From: Propionispora sp. 2/2-37
GTDB taxonomy: Bacteria; Bacillota; Negativicutes; Propionisporales; Propionisporaceae
Assembly: GCF_001298735.1 (NCBI RefSeq)
Contig: NZ_CYSP01000025.1
Span: forward strand, 1 to 36,368
DNA length: 36,368 bases
Direction: 5' to 3'
Part shown: positions 14,551 to 23,960 of the stretch, piece after piece
Numbering within the stretch: the first letter of the stretch is position 1
Layout: the number at the start of each line of letters is the position of its first letter
Program-made: the position numbers and the translations under genes
Notes under the pieces: model-generated
The model's database searches: none
Told to the model about the DNA's origin: nothing
Seen by the model: only the letters and a program-made list of their open reading frames with translations

Positions 14551-15447
14551 TGAGTCAAGGGACGGTTCTTTGACTCAATGCATTTTTAATGGTATAATCT
14601 TCCTAAAAGTTAAAAGGAGAATGACTGTATGCCACGTCAAAGCAGGAAACTTAGTGAAAGTAAAATCTATCATGTGATGATTCGTGGGAATGAAAGAAAA
14701 AATATATTTCTTACTGAAGAAGACAAACAACGTTTTATTGATACATTATGTGAAAAGAACAAAGACCAGACATATGCGATTTATGCATACTGTTTGATGG
14801 ACAATCACGTGCATCTGCTAATAAATGAAGGCAGTGATGGAATATCACAAATTATGAAAAGGATCAACATCAGTTATGTTTACTACTTTAATAAAAAGTA
14901 CGGACGAATGGGGCATCTGTTTCAGGATCGATTTAAGAGTGAGCCGGTAGATACGGATGTATACCTGTTGTCTGCCGTTAGGTACATACATAATAATCCG
15001 GTAAAAGCAGGGATCGTCAACGTTGCCGAACAATACCAATGGAGCAGTTACCGGCTCTATGTTCAAACAAGAGGACAATCCAGTTTTGTAGATAGAGAAT
15101 TCATATTAAGCTTGTTTTCAAACGTAGCGGAAAAATCGATTCAACTCTTTGTGGAATATTCAAAAATGCCAAATGACGAATGTTTCATCGATTTACCGGA
15201 AGAAGAAATCGGTAAACCCATACAAACAGAAGGACAGGTCAAGGAATTTGTTAACAACTATCTAAGCTGCCGGGATACTTGCATTAAGGAATTGAAACAT
15301 AAGGACAACGCCAGTCTGCTGAGAGAACTTATTAGCAAACTAAAAACGGAATCGAATTTATCAGTGCGTCAAATTGCGAATTTACTGGAAGTCAATCGAA
15401 ACATAGTGCAACGGACTAAGTGAGTCGGGGAACCGTCCCTTGACTCA
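14551..15447 (+). mobile_element. RAYT / IS200-like element with palindromic ends
   Basis: The transposase gene is bracketed by inverted copies of GAGTCAAGGGACGGTTC (14552-14568) and its complement (15430-15446). Each end also folds on itself (TGAGTCAA/TTGACTCA at the left; GAGTC/GACTC at the right). This is the usual layout for REP-associated tyrosine transposases in Firmicutes, which carry the GGGACGGTTC core. No target-site duplication is expected for this class. It lies between ymaF and the nitrogenase control region. Confidence 0.8.
14629..15423 (+). CDS. REP-associated tyrosine transposase (RAYT, Y1/HUH family)
   Basis: A 264-residue single-strand DNA transposase. The HUH metal motif is DNHVHLL with His60 and His62. 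The family blocks are YHVMIRGNERKNIF at the N-terminus, then a Tyr-rich helix with YYFNKKYGRMGHLFQDRFKSE that carries the nucleophile region, and VRYIHNNPVKAG. Residues about 215-264 form a helix-turn-helix-like tail (LSVRQIANLLEVNRNIVQ). The stop codon falls inside the right terminal repeat, which suggests the original C-terminus may have been a little longer. AAAGGAG precedes the ATG. The gene appears intact. Confidence 0.9.
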   Translation: MPRQSRKLSESKIYHVMIRGNERKNIFLTEEDKQRFIDTLCEKNKDQTYAIYAYCLMDNHVHLLINEGSDGISQIMKRINISYVYYFNKKYGRMGHLFQDRFKSEPVDTDVYLLSAVRYIHNNPVKAGIVNVAEQYQWSSYRLYVQTRGQSSFVDREFILSLFSNVAEKSIQLFVEYSKMPNDECFIDLPEEEIGKPIQTEGQVKEFVNNYLSCRDTCIKELKHKDNASLLRELISKLKTESNLSVRQIANLLEVNRNIVQRTK

Positions 15448-15527
15448 TCCAAGAAACATATATTCAGAATTGAGTGAATACGGTTGAGATAAAAAAAGGC
15501 AGCTATCTTTTGTTATTTAGCTAAAAA

Positions 15528-15555
15528 TTTACGGATAGTATCAGAATATTATAAT
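15528..15555 (+). promoter_or_regulatory. Promoter at the head of the nitrogenase leader
   Basis: TTTACG (15528-15533), 16-bp spacer, perfect TATAAT (15550-15555). Transcription would start near 15562, about nine bases before the first CCACGAA hairpin, so the hairpin would form the very 5' end of the RNA. Confidence 0.6.
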
Positions 15556-15570
15556 AGATGAAAGAAATAA

Positions 15571-15651
15571 AGCTTCATGGATACCACGAATATCCATGAA
15601 GCTCGGGGTAATCTCCTGTTCCCAGTGGCACCAGGTCTATTTGATTTACCC
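15571..15651 (+). ncRNA. CCACGAA RNA element, copy 1
   Basis: Hairpin 1: 13-bp perfect stem (15571-15583 with 15591-15603) closing the loop CCACGAA. Hairpin 2: stem CCTG/CAGG whose loop contains GTGG (15625-15628), complementary to the CCAC of loop 1. An outer helix GGGTAA (15606-15611) with TTTACCC (15645-15651) encloses hairpin 2. The fold thus resembles a compact kissing-loop RNA. It lies about 1 kb upstream of anfH. The sequence is nearly the same as copy 4. Confidence 0.7.
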
Positions 15652-15846
15652 ATGTTTCATTATAACAACACGCCAAATCTTTTACAAGACGGCAATATGT
15701 TAGAATTTTTAGAATATAATTCCTCTTTAGAGGCATGGTAGCAGGGAGGGTGTTTGCCAGAAAGATATTTCAATAATATTAAAAAAATTATTGAAAATGT
15801 TTACGGACTGTAAAAATCCTTTGAAAAATATAATTTTAGAATAGTA

Positions 15847-15875
15847 TTGACAGGTGTATCTTTTTGGTGTAAGTT
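15847..15875 (+). promoter_or_regulatory. Possible internal promoter before hairpin A1
   Basis: TTGACA (15847-15852), 17-bp spacer, TAAGTT (15870-15875). Start would be near 15882, ahead of the 21-bp hairpin. A weaker CTGACA at about 16104 stands in a similar position before the second long hairpin. The stretch 15652-15846 shows no gene or strong structure. Confidence 0.45.
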
Positions 15876-15910
15876 AATTACAAATATAGAGATATTAATC
15901 TTGTTTCCGA

Positions 15911-15964
15911 TACAAGGGGGTATCAATGGACTGTAAAGACAGCGTCCATTGATACCCCCTTGTA
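15911..15964 (+). repeat. Long perfect hairpin A1
   Basis: Arms 15911-15931 and 15944-15964 are exact reverse complements over 21 bp, with the 12-base loop TGTAAAGACAGC. No T-run follows, so it is not a standard terminator. The core GGGGTATCAATG is shared with hairpin A2 (16130-16183). It ends 18 bp before CCACGAA copy 2. Confidence 0.8.
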
Positions 15965-15982
15965 GTTGAAAATAGGTTATGC

Positions 15983-16056
15983 GCTATAAGATACCACGAA
16001 TATCTTATAGCCTGCGGCACTCTGTATGCCGGTAACCGTTAACTGGGTGTGTGGGT
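15983..16056 (+). ncRNA. CCACGAA RNA element, copy 2 (divergent)
   Basis: An 11-bp perfect stem (15983-15993, 16001-16011) closes the same CCACGAA loop, but the stem sequence differs entirely from copy 1. The downstream half is not conserved: a CGGC/GCCG hairpin replaces hairpin 2. A GTGG is present at 16051-16054 and could still pair with the loop. Confidence 0.6.
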
Positions 16057-16129
16057 ACATTACAGCGGAATAATATTTACTAGGTTGTTGCGAAAACAGG
16101 GTACTGACAATGGGCATCAGATTGATGAT

Positions 16130-16183
16130 ACAAAGGGGTATCAATGAACGACACGCTTGTGTTTTTCATTGATACCCCTTTGT
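16130..16183 (+). repeat. Long perfect hairpin A2
   Basis: Arms 16130-16148 and 16165-16183 pair perfectly over 19 bp; the 16-base loop can itself pair (ACAC/GTGT). It shares the GGGGTATCAATG core with A1 and ends 17 bp before CCACGAA copy 3, repeating the A-then-B order. Confidence 0.8.
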
Positions 16184-16200
16184 GGATAAAGCAGGTATTT

Positions 16201-16282
16201 CAAGCCTTGCGAATACCACGAATATTCGTAGACTTGATTATAATTTCGATTCCAGTGGCACCGGAGTTTATTAAGTTTACCC
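16201..16282 (+). ncRNA. CCACGAA RNA element, copy 3
   Basis: Inner stem CGAATA/TATTCG closes CCACGAA (16216-16222) and extends outward through G-U pairs to CAAG/CTTG. Hairpin 2 is TTTCG/CGGAG with GTGG in its loop (16255-16258), so the stem sequence changed while pairing and the TCCAGTGGCAC loop were kept. The closing TTTACCC (16276-16282) is present. Confidence 0.65.
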
Positions 16283-16374
16283 ATTTTTATTGGTAACAAA
16301 CGGGTGCTGCTTGTACAAGGATGCTGAAGGAGGTGATTCATATAGGTAAAATCCAATTATTGCTGCGAAAGCAA

Positions 16375-16455
16375 GAGCTTCATAGATACCACGAATATCC
16401 ATGAAGCTCAGGTAATCTCCTATTCCCAGTGGCACTAGGTTTATTCGTTTTACCC
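16375..16455 (+). ncRNA. CCACGAA RNA element, copy 4, nearest to anfH
   Basis: Stem 16376-16388 with 16396-16408 (one A-C mismatch) closes CCACGAA. Hairpin 2 is CCTA/TAGG, where copy 1 has CCTG/CAGG: a compensatory change. Its loop has GTGG at 16429-16432, and GGTAA/TTTACC closes the unit. It ends 113 bp before the anfH start. Just upstream, AAGGAGGTGATT (16327-16338) is a strong ribosome-binding-like sequence without a proper start codon. No intrinsic terminator lies between this copy and anfH. Confidence 0.7.
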
Positions 16456-16553
16456 ATTTTTCATTATAGCAACAGGGACGGCGTTTTTCAAGTTGATGCT
16501 CTTAAAAAAAATGCCGGGAGGATTGAATCGATATTCTACAATCAAAAAGTTAA

Positions 16554-17393
<840 letters not shown>

Positions 17394-17453
17394 AACAATA
17401 AAAGAAAGACCGTAGTCAGAATGACGGCTGCAACCGTGCGTTAGGGCGAATAG

Positions 17454-19088
<1,635 letters not shown>

Positions 19089-19101
19089 AGGAGGTAGTAC
19101 A

Positions 19102-19455
19102 ATGATGGAGCTTAGCGTGCAAGCGAAAATTGAGCAATTGGTAGATTATATTATGAAACATTGCCTGTGGCAGTTTCACTCCCGGGCATGGGACCGGGAA
19201 AAACAAAATGAAGGAATATTGAGCAAAACCACCCAACTGTTGTGTGATGAACCGGTGGAAAAAGAGACTCCTGCCGATAAGTGCTACTGGGCAGATGCCG
19301 TTCTGCTGGCAGAGGGCTTTCAAGAAAAGTATGCGTGGCTGAAATCAATGAGCAAGGAAGAAATAAAAGAAGTGATGCAAGGGCTGAAGGAGCGTATGGA
19401 GTTCCTGACTATTAGGGGATCGCTCAATGAAGAACTCAAGGATCCGCGCTACTAA
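19102..19455 (+). CDS. anfG: Fe-only nitrogenase delta subunit
   Basis: The 117-residue small subunit found only in vanadium and iron-only nitrogenases; it packs on the alpha subunit. Features are the N-terminal helix ending [14 protein letters not shown] and the later helix [20 protein letters not shown], both typical of AnfG/VnfG. Position between D and K is the canonical order. AAAGGAGG lies nine bases before ATGATG. Its presence confirms that this is not a molybdenum nitrogenase cluster. Confidence 0.95.
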   Translation: MMELSVQAKIEQLVDYIMKHCLWQFHSRAWDREKQNEGILSKTTQLLCDEPVEKETPADKCYWADAVLLAEGFQEKYAWLKSMSKEEIKEVMQGLKERMEFLTIRGSLNEELKDPRY

Positions 19456-19514
19456 AGATAGAAGCTGTGCCATTCCGGCGAACGCAGAAAAAATAAGGGA
19501 AAAGGAGTCTTGCC

Positions 19515-20903
19515 ATGTCTTGTGAATTAAAAGAAAAAGAACGCACGGGGGTCATCAATCCCATATTTACGTGTCAGCCTGCGGGCGCCCAATATGCCAG
19601 CATTGGGATAAAAGATTGTACGGGGATTGTTCATGGAGGACAAGGCTGCGTAATGTTTGTCCGTCTGTGGTTTTCCCAGCATTATAAAGAAAGCTTTGAA
19701 CTGGCCTCCTCTTCAGTGCATGAGGACGGCGCGGTATTCGGCGCCACTCACCGGGTTGAAGAAGGCGTGGATGTACTGTTGATGCGTTATCCCCAGATTA
19801 AAATCATTCCGATCATCACGACGTGTTCAACAGAAGTTATCGGCGATGATGTGGATGGTGTTATCCGGAAACTGAACAATGGTTTGCTGAAAGAAAAATA
19901 TGCCGGACGCGAAGTGCATTTGATTCCCATTCATACTCCCAGTTTTAAAGGCAGCCAGGTAACCGGCTATGATGTTGCGGTGGAGGACTTCGTCAAATAT
20001 TTCGCCAAGAAGAGTGAACCAAACGGAAAACTGAATTTGATTACCGGCTGGGCCAATCCGGGTGATGTAAAGGCGATAAAACATCTTTTGACCGAAATGC
20101 AGGTTGATGCCACCGTTCTGTTTGAAATCGAAAGCTTCGATTCTCCGCTTATGCCTGAGGGAAATCATGTTTCCCACGGCAGCACTACCATTGAGGATTT
20201 GACCGGAACGGCCAATGCTCTGGGAACCATTGCGCTCAACCGCTATGAAGGCGGCAAAGCTGCCTTGTATCTGGAAGAAGAATTCCAAGTGCCGGCGATT
20301 ATTGGCCCGTCACCCATCGGCATCCGTAATACCGACACCTTTTTGCAGAATGTAAAAAATCTGACAGGCAAAGCCATTCCGCCGTCGCTTGTCCGGGAAC
20401 GGGGTATTGCTATTGATGCGATTACCGATGTGGCGCATATGTTCCTGGCCGATAAGAAGGTGGCTATCTACGGACATCCCGATTTAGTCATTGGTCTGGC
20501 ACAATTTTGTCTGGATATGGAAATGAAGCCGGTACTGCTTCTTCTTGGCGATGATAACACAGCCTATCCCAATGATCCCCGCATTAAGGAACTGCAGGAA
20601 AATGTCGATTATAATATGGAAATTGTCATGAATGCCGATTTATGGGAACTGGAAAACCGCATTAAAAATGAAGGTTTGGAACTGGATTTAATTCTGGGTC
20701 ATTCCAAAGGCCGGTTTATTTCCATTGACTACAATATTCCCATGGTGCGGGTGGGCTTTCCCACCTATGACCGGGCCGGCTTATACCGCCATTCGGTTGT
20801 CGGCTATGAAGGGGCAATGCTGCTGGCCGAAGCTATGGCAAACACCCTGTTTACCGACATGGAATATAAGAAGAATAAAGAATGGATTCTCAACGTCTGG
20901 TAA
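19515..20903 (+). CDS. anfK: Fe-only nitrogenase beta subunit
   Basis: Beta subunit, 462 residues, sharing the P-cluster with AnfD. Ligand cysteines are Cys20 (FTCQPAG), Cys45 (GGQGCVMF) and Cys104 (ITTCSTEVIGDD). Later blocks such as VGFPTYDRAGLYRH are as expected. AAAAGGAG precedes the ATG. It ends the anfHDGK group; a 15-bp hairpin follows. The usual companion anfO does not follow in this window. Spacing to anfG is 59 bp. Confidence 0.96.
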   Translation: MSCELKEKERTGVINPIFTCQPAGAQYASIGIKDCTGIVHGGQGCVMFVRLWFSQHYKESFELASSSVHEDGAVFGATHRVEEGVDVLLMRYPQIKIIPIITTCSTEVIGDDVDGVIRKLNNGLLKEKYAGREVHLIPIHTPSFKGSQVTGYDVAVEDFVKYFAKKSEPNGKLNLITGWANPGDVKAIKHLLTEMQVDATVLFEIESFDSPLMPEGNHVSHGSTTIEDLTGTANALGTIALNRYEGGKAALYLEEEFQVPAIIGPSPIGIRNTDTFLQNVKNLTGKAIPPSLVRERGIAIDAITDVAHMFLADKKVAIYGHPDLVIGLAQFCLDMEMKPVLLLLGDDNTAYPNDPRIKELQENVDYNMEIVMNADLWELENRIKNEGLELDLILGHSKGRFISIDYNIPMVRVGFPTYDRAGLYRHSVVGYEGAMLLAEAMANTLFTDMEYKKNKEWILNVW

Positions 20904-20948
20904 TTTTGTCCGAGTATTGCAGGTTATAGAAATGTAGTTAAGAATTGA

Positions 20949-20983
20949 TTCTGCCGGCAACTGTCTGTCAGTTGCCGGCAGAA
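20949..20983 (+). terminator. Stem-loop after anfK
   Basis: A perfect 15-bp stem around the loop TCTGT (inner arms 20951-20963 and 20969-20981). There is no T-run, so it may protect the 3' end of the anf mRNA rather than stop transcription. The remaining DNA to 21189 contains an open stretch without a good start (roughly 20985-21129, ending FQESKIKE) that may be a relic of a small gene. Confidence 0.6.
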
Positions 20984-21189
20984 ATAAAACAAACTATTAT
21001 CACGGGGAACCGGAGCAAGCCGATACGGATCGGATTATTACCATGTGTAACGACGTTCAGAACTTGTTTGATCCGGTTCAGATGGCCACTGTCAGGTCTG
21101 TTTTTCAGGAGAGTAAGATAAAAGAATAGACGGTCGAGGAAAAGACTGGGCATTATTGCAGGCTCTCAGCAACGTTCAGGGAGGTATTT

Positions 21190-21900
21190 ATGAGAATTCA
21201 CTATTTGCAGCACGTGCCGTTTGAAGGTCCGGCCAACATTGTCTGGTGGGCACACAAGAAGGGTCACAGTCTTAGCGGCACTCATTTGTATAATTACGAA
21301 GCAGTTCCCGCTATGGACCAGTTTGACTGGCTGATTATCATGGGCGGACCGATGAATATTTATGAAGAGGAAAAATATCCCTGGCTTACCTATGAAAAAC
21401 AGTTTATTAAAGAAGCCATTGACAACGGTAAGGCGGTCTTGGGTATTTGCCTTGGCGCCCAGCTTATTACCGCTGTATTGGGCGGCAGAGTCACGAAAAA
21501 TCCCGTAGGTGAAATCGGCTGGCTGCCTGTTCAGTTTCACGCCGAGGCCTTTCAATCTCCTCTGTTTGCAGATTTTCCGGATACCTGTTATGTCTTCCAG
21601 TGGCATAATGACACCTTCAGCACACTGGGAGCAGGTGCCAAATGTATTGCCAGCAGCATTGCCTGCAATCAACAAGCTTTTATTTACGAAGAGCGGGTAG
21701 TCGGCTTTCAGTTCCATCTGGAGAGTAACGAGGAGAGTATTGCCACCCTGCTTCAACATTGCAGTGATGAACTGACAGGCGGCCTCTATATTCAAAATGA
21801 AGCGCAGATCCGGGACGGAATGAGCCATCTGACATCGGCAAATTTGCTAATGGATGATTTTCTTGACCGGCTGGAAGCGAACTATAGTAATCCGGGGTGA
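21190..21900 (+). CDS. Class I glutamine amidotransferase-like protein
   Basis: A 236-residue stand-alone GATase1 domain of the GMP-synthase-like group. The nucleophile elbow is GICLGAQL with Cys87. The His/Glu of the triad are in VGFQFHLES (about residues 176-184). The oxyanion region MGGPMN is at 51-56. There is no fused synthetase, so it would hydrolyse glutamine or a gamma-glutamyl compound, alone or with a partner. GGGAGGT precedes the ATG. The stop is 4 bp before the next gene, and both lie between anfK and the NifB gene, so a link to nitrogen metabolism is suggestive but unproven. Confidence 0.85.
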   Translation: MRIHYLQHVPFEGPANIVWWAHKKGHSLSGTHLYNYEAVPAMDQFDWLIIMGGPMNIYEEEKYPWLTYEKQFIKEAIDNGKAVLGICLGAQLITAVLGGRVTKNPVGEIGWLPVQFHAEAFQSPLFADFPDTCYVFQWHNDTFSTLGAGAKCIASSIACNQQAFIYEERVVGFQFHLESNEESIATLLQHCSDELTGGLYIQNEAQIRDGMSHLTSANLLMDDFLDRLEANYSNPG

Positions 21901-21904
21901 GTAA

Positions 21905-22432
21905 ATGGAACCAATACGCTATACACAACGAATTTGTAAAGATAAAGATAAAATTACCCGTTTCCTGACGGAAAAGCGGGTAGGAACAATCAGTATGTGT
22001 GAAACCGCGGACAAACCCTATGCCGTACCGGTTAACTATGTGTATTGGCATGATAAAATCTATATCCATGGCCTGGGCAGCGGAAAAAAAAACAAGGTTC
22101 TTGCAGCAAACCCGGCCGTATGCTTTACTGTTTATGAAGAATTTGGCACCGTAACGGATCCTGTGCCTGCAAAGTGCGATACTGCTTATCTGAGTGTTGT
22201 TATTTTTGGAAAAGCCGTGCCGGTACAGGATGTGAATGAAAAAACACAGGTACTTGACCGGATTCTGGAAAAATTCGTGCCCGGTTTTTTTAAAACCCCG
22301 TTGCCGTCGCAGTTCGTGAAACAGTACCGTTCACTGTTTGACAACAAAGCAGTGGCTGTCTATTGTATTAAGCCCGATGTTCTTACGGCCAAAGAAAATC
22401 CTATTGATATGGGGCATATGTTTGGTGGATGA
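21905..22432 (+). CDS. Pyridoxamine 5'-phosphate oxidase-family flavin-binding protein
   Basis: A 175-residue split-barrel protein of the NimA/flavin-nucleotide-binding group. Core blocks are FLTEKRVGTISMCETADKPYAVPVNYVY, which begins the barrel, and IYIHGLGSGKKNKVLAANPAVCFTVYEE, with GKK the usual flavin-phosphate contact. It is shorter than true PNP oxidases. It begins four bases after the amidotransferase stop, with the GGGG of that gene's end as a weak ribosome site, so the pair is probably co-translated. Likely a redox or flavin-handling protein; substrate unknown. Confidence 0.8.
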   Translation: MEPIRYTQRICKDKDKITRFLTEKRVGTISMCETADKPYAVPVNYVYWHDKIYIHGLGSGKKNKVLAANPAVCFTVYEEFGTVTDPVPAKCDTAYLSVVIFGKAVPVQDVNEKTQVLDRILEKFVPGFFKTPLPSQFVKQYRSLFDNKAVAVYCIKPDVLTAKENPIDMGHMFGG

Positions 22433-22490
22433 CAATACCTTGGCAACTGGAGGAAATTGGAAATATATGAATGGAAAGAGTTGAGTATAT

Positions 22491-23423
22491 ATGAAAAATC
22501 AAAGTTCCGGGACTGTGACACCCGTTATGACCCCAAAAGTAACGAACAGTATTGTCAGGCACCCTTGCTATTCTTTTGAGGCCCGCCATAAATTTGCCAG
22601 GATGCATCTGCCGGTGGCCCCGGTATGTAATATTGGCTGTAACTACTGTAACCGCAATTATGACTGTGCAAATGAAAGCCGTCCCGGAGTGACAAGTGAG
22701 GTGTTGACACCGGAGACGAGTTTGGAAAAGTTTATCCGGGTAAAGCGGGAAATTCCCAATGTGAGTGTTGTAGGTATTGCCGGTCCCGGTGATGCCCTGG
22801 CAAACTGGGAGGCGGTTAAAAAAAGCATCCGGTTGATCGGAGCCGAATCGCCGGATACGATATTTTGTTTATCCACTAATGGTCTGATGCTTCCGCATTA
22901 CGGACAGGATATCATCGATTTGGGAATTGACCATGTAACGGTTACGGTAAATTGTCTGGACCCTGCCATCGGGGAGAGGATTTATCACCATGTGCATTAC
23001 CAGGGTGAATACTATACCGGGAGGAAGGCGGCGGAAGTATTGATTCATAATCAATTGGAAGGTATAGGCCGATTAGCCGGAGAAGGTGTTTTAGTAAAGG
23101 TTAATATGGTGATGATTACGGGCATAAATGATAGGCATATACCCGCAATCGCAAAGAAAGTGAAAAGTTTGGGGGCCACCATGACCAATATCATGCCTTT
23201 GCTTCCGGTTTCGGGCAGTGCGTTCCATAATTTTCCACGGACCAGCATGCAGGCAGTCAATGCCATGAGAGATTTATGCCAGGCCGATATTTGTCAAATG
23301 CGTCATTGCCAGCAGTGCCGGGCTGATGCGATAGGACTGTTGATGGAAGACCGGTCGCACAAATTCCGTGGCATCAAGCCCTATGTGGCAGTACAGGCAG
23401 CCTTTTCAGCGCCCGTAAAATAA
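22491..23423 (+). CDS. nifB: NifB-type radical SAM protein (nitrogenase cofactor core synthesis), without NifX domain
   Basis: NifB builds the [8Fe-9S-C] core used by all nitrogenases. The radical SAM site is CNIGCNYC (Cys46, Cys50, Cys53). HPCYS at residues 24-28 and the C-terminal CxxxxxCxxCRADAIG block (about residues 271-285) supply ligands for the extra iron-sulfur clusters. VVGIAGPGDALAN and ITGINDRHIPAIAK are NifB blocks. At 310 residues it lacks the C-terminal NifX domain of proteobacterial NifB, as is common in Firmicutes and archaea. It is the only cofactor gene in the window and could alone serve the Fe-only enzyme. The ribosome site is weak (GGAAAGAG). Confidence 0.92.
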   Translation: MKNQSSGTVTPVMTPKVTNSIVRHPCYSFEARHKFARMHLPVAPVCNIGCNYCNRNYDCANESRPGVTSEVLTPETSLEKFIRVKREIPNVSVVGIAGPGDALANWEAVKKSIRLIGAESPDTIFCLSTNGLMLPHYGQDIIDLGIDHVTVTVNCLDPAIGERIYHHVHYQGEYYTGRKAAEVLIHNQLEGIGRLAGEGVLVKVNMVMITGINDRHIPAIAKKVKSLGATMTNIMPLLPVSGSAFHNFPRTSMQAVNAMRDLCQADICQMRHCQQCRADAIGLLMEDRSHKFRGIKPYVAVQAAFSAPVK

Positions 23424-23470
23424 ATTGAAACATGAGTAACTGAATTCATGACCATTATACTTTTATTGTA

Positions 23471-23507
23471 AAAGTCGTCAACTCATAACAGGGTTGACCT
23501 TTTTTAT
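23471..23507 (+). terminator. Probable terminator after nifB
   Basis: GTCAAC (23477-23482) with GTTGAC (23493-23498), followed by CCTTTTTTATTTTT. The stem is short but the T-run is long. From 23508 to 23647 I see only AT-rich non-coding DNA. Confidence 0.65.
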
Positions 23508-23647
23508 TTTTAACGGCACTTTAATGGGGCCGGTAATTTGCCATTTTACAATATTGTCAATCAGTTTTCAATTTTATTTACAACCATTTAGAATTACATT
23601 GAGGAAAAAATTGGAAAATAATCAAGGGTCATTTGGAAAAATTTCTA

Positions 23648-23712
23648 TTTGCCCCTGCTTTGCAGTTTGTTATACTATAAAAGACAAATTTATGATAATG
23701 ATAATCATTAGC
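23648..23712 (+). promoter_or_regulatory. Fur-controlled promoter of the NRPS operon
   Basis: TTTGCC (23648-23653), 17-bp spacer, TATACT (23671-23676). The Fur box at 23694-23712 matches the 19-bp consensus at 18 positions and sits just past the transcription start, where binding would block elongation or initiation. Confidence 0.88.
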
Positions 23713-23960
23713 AAATAAAAAGGAGGAAGCTCAATAATCTATGTAGTGATAGTGGTCGCAGTAATTCTGCGGCTATAGGTCGGCAAGAAAGGTAATCCCC
23801 TATGGTTGAATACCGTAGATATCGTGGACAACTGATGTTTATGCTCGTACTTTTCCAATAGAATTCTGAGTCTTGTTGTGAAATGGTGCAGCATAAGGGG
23901 ATATTACTTCCTGAAGCTTGTTGAGGACCGGCCATTTCTATTTAAAGGAGGTAATAAAGA
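23713..23960 (+). other. NRPS leader with an orphan ribosome binding site
   Basis: About 250 nt between Fur box and NRPS start. AAGGAGGAAG (23721-23730) is a strong ribosome site, but the only ATG near it (23741) is directly followed by a stop. A short hydrophobic frame (IYVVIVVAVILRL, then stop) runs past it in another phase without a start codon. This may be a decayed small membrane-peptide gene. A second AAAGGAGG belongs to the NRPS. Confidence 0.4.

Noticed and set aside
15911..15964. Hairpin A1 as an intrinsic terminator
   Set aside because: A perfect stem, but followed by GTTGAAAATAGG with no T-run in either direction.
15571..16408. The four similar hairpins as a CRISPR array
   Set aside because: Spacing is irregular (about 170-410 bp), the stems differ in sequence, there are no uniform spacers and no cas genes.
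16426..16455. TGGCAC in the CCACGAA elements as a sigma-54 promoter for anfH
   Set aside because: The -24-like TGGCAC is present in three copies, but none has GC at the required -12 distance. The conserved TGGCAC overlaps the GTGG that pairs with the hairpin loop, which explains its conservation.
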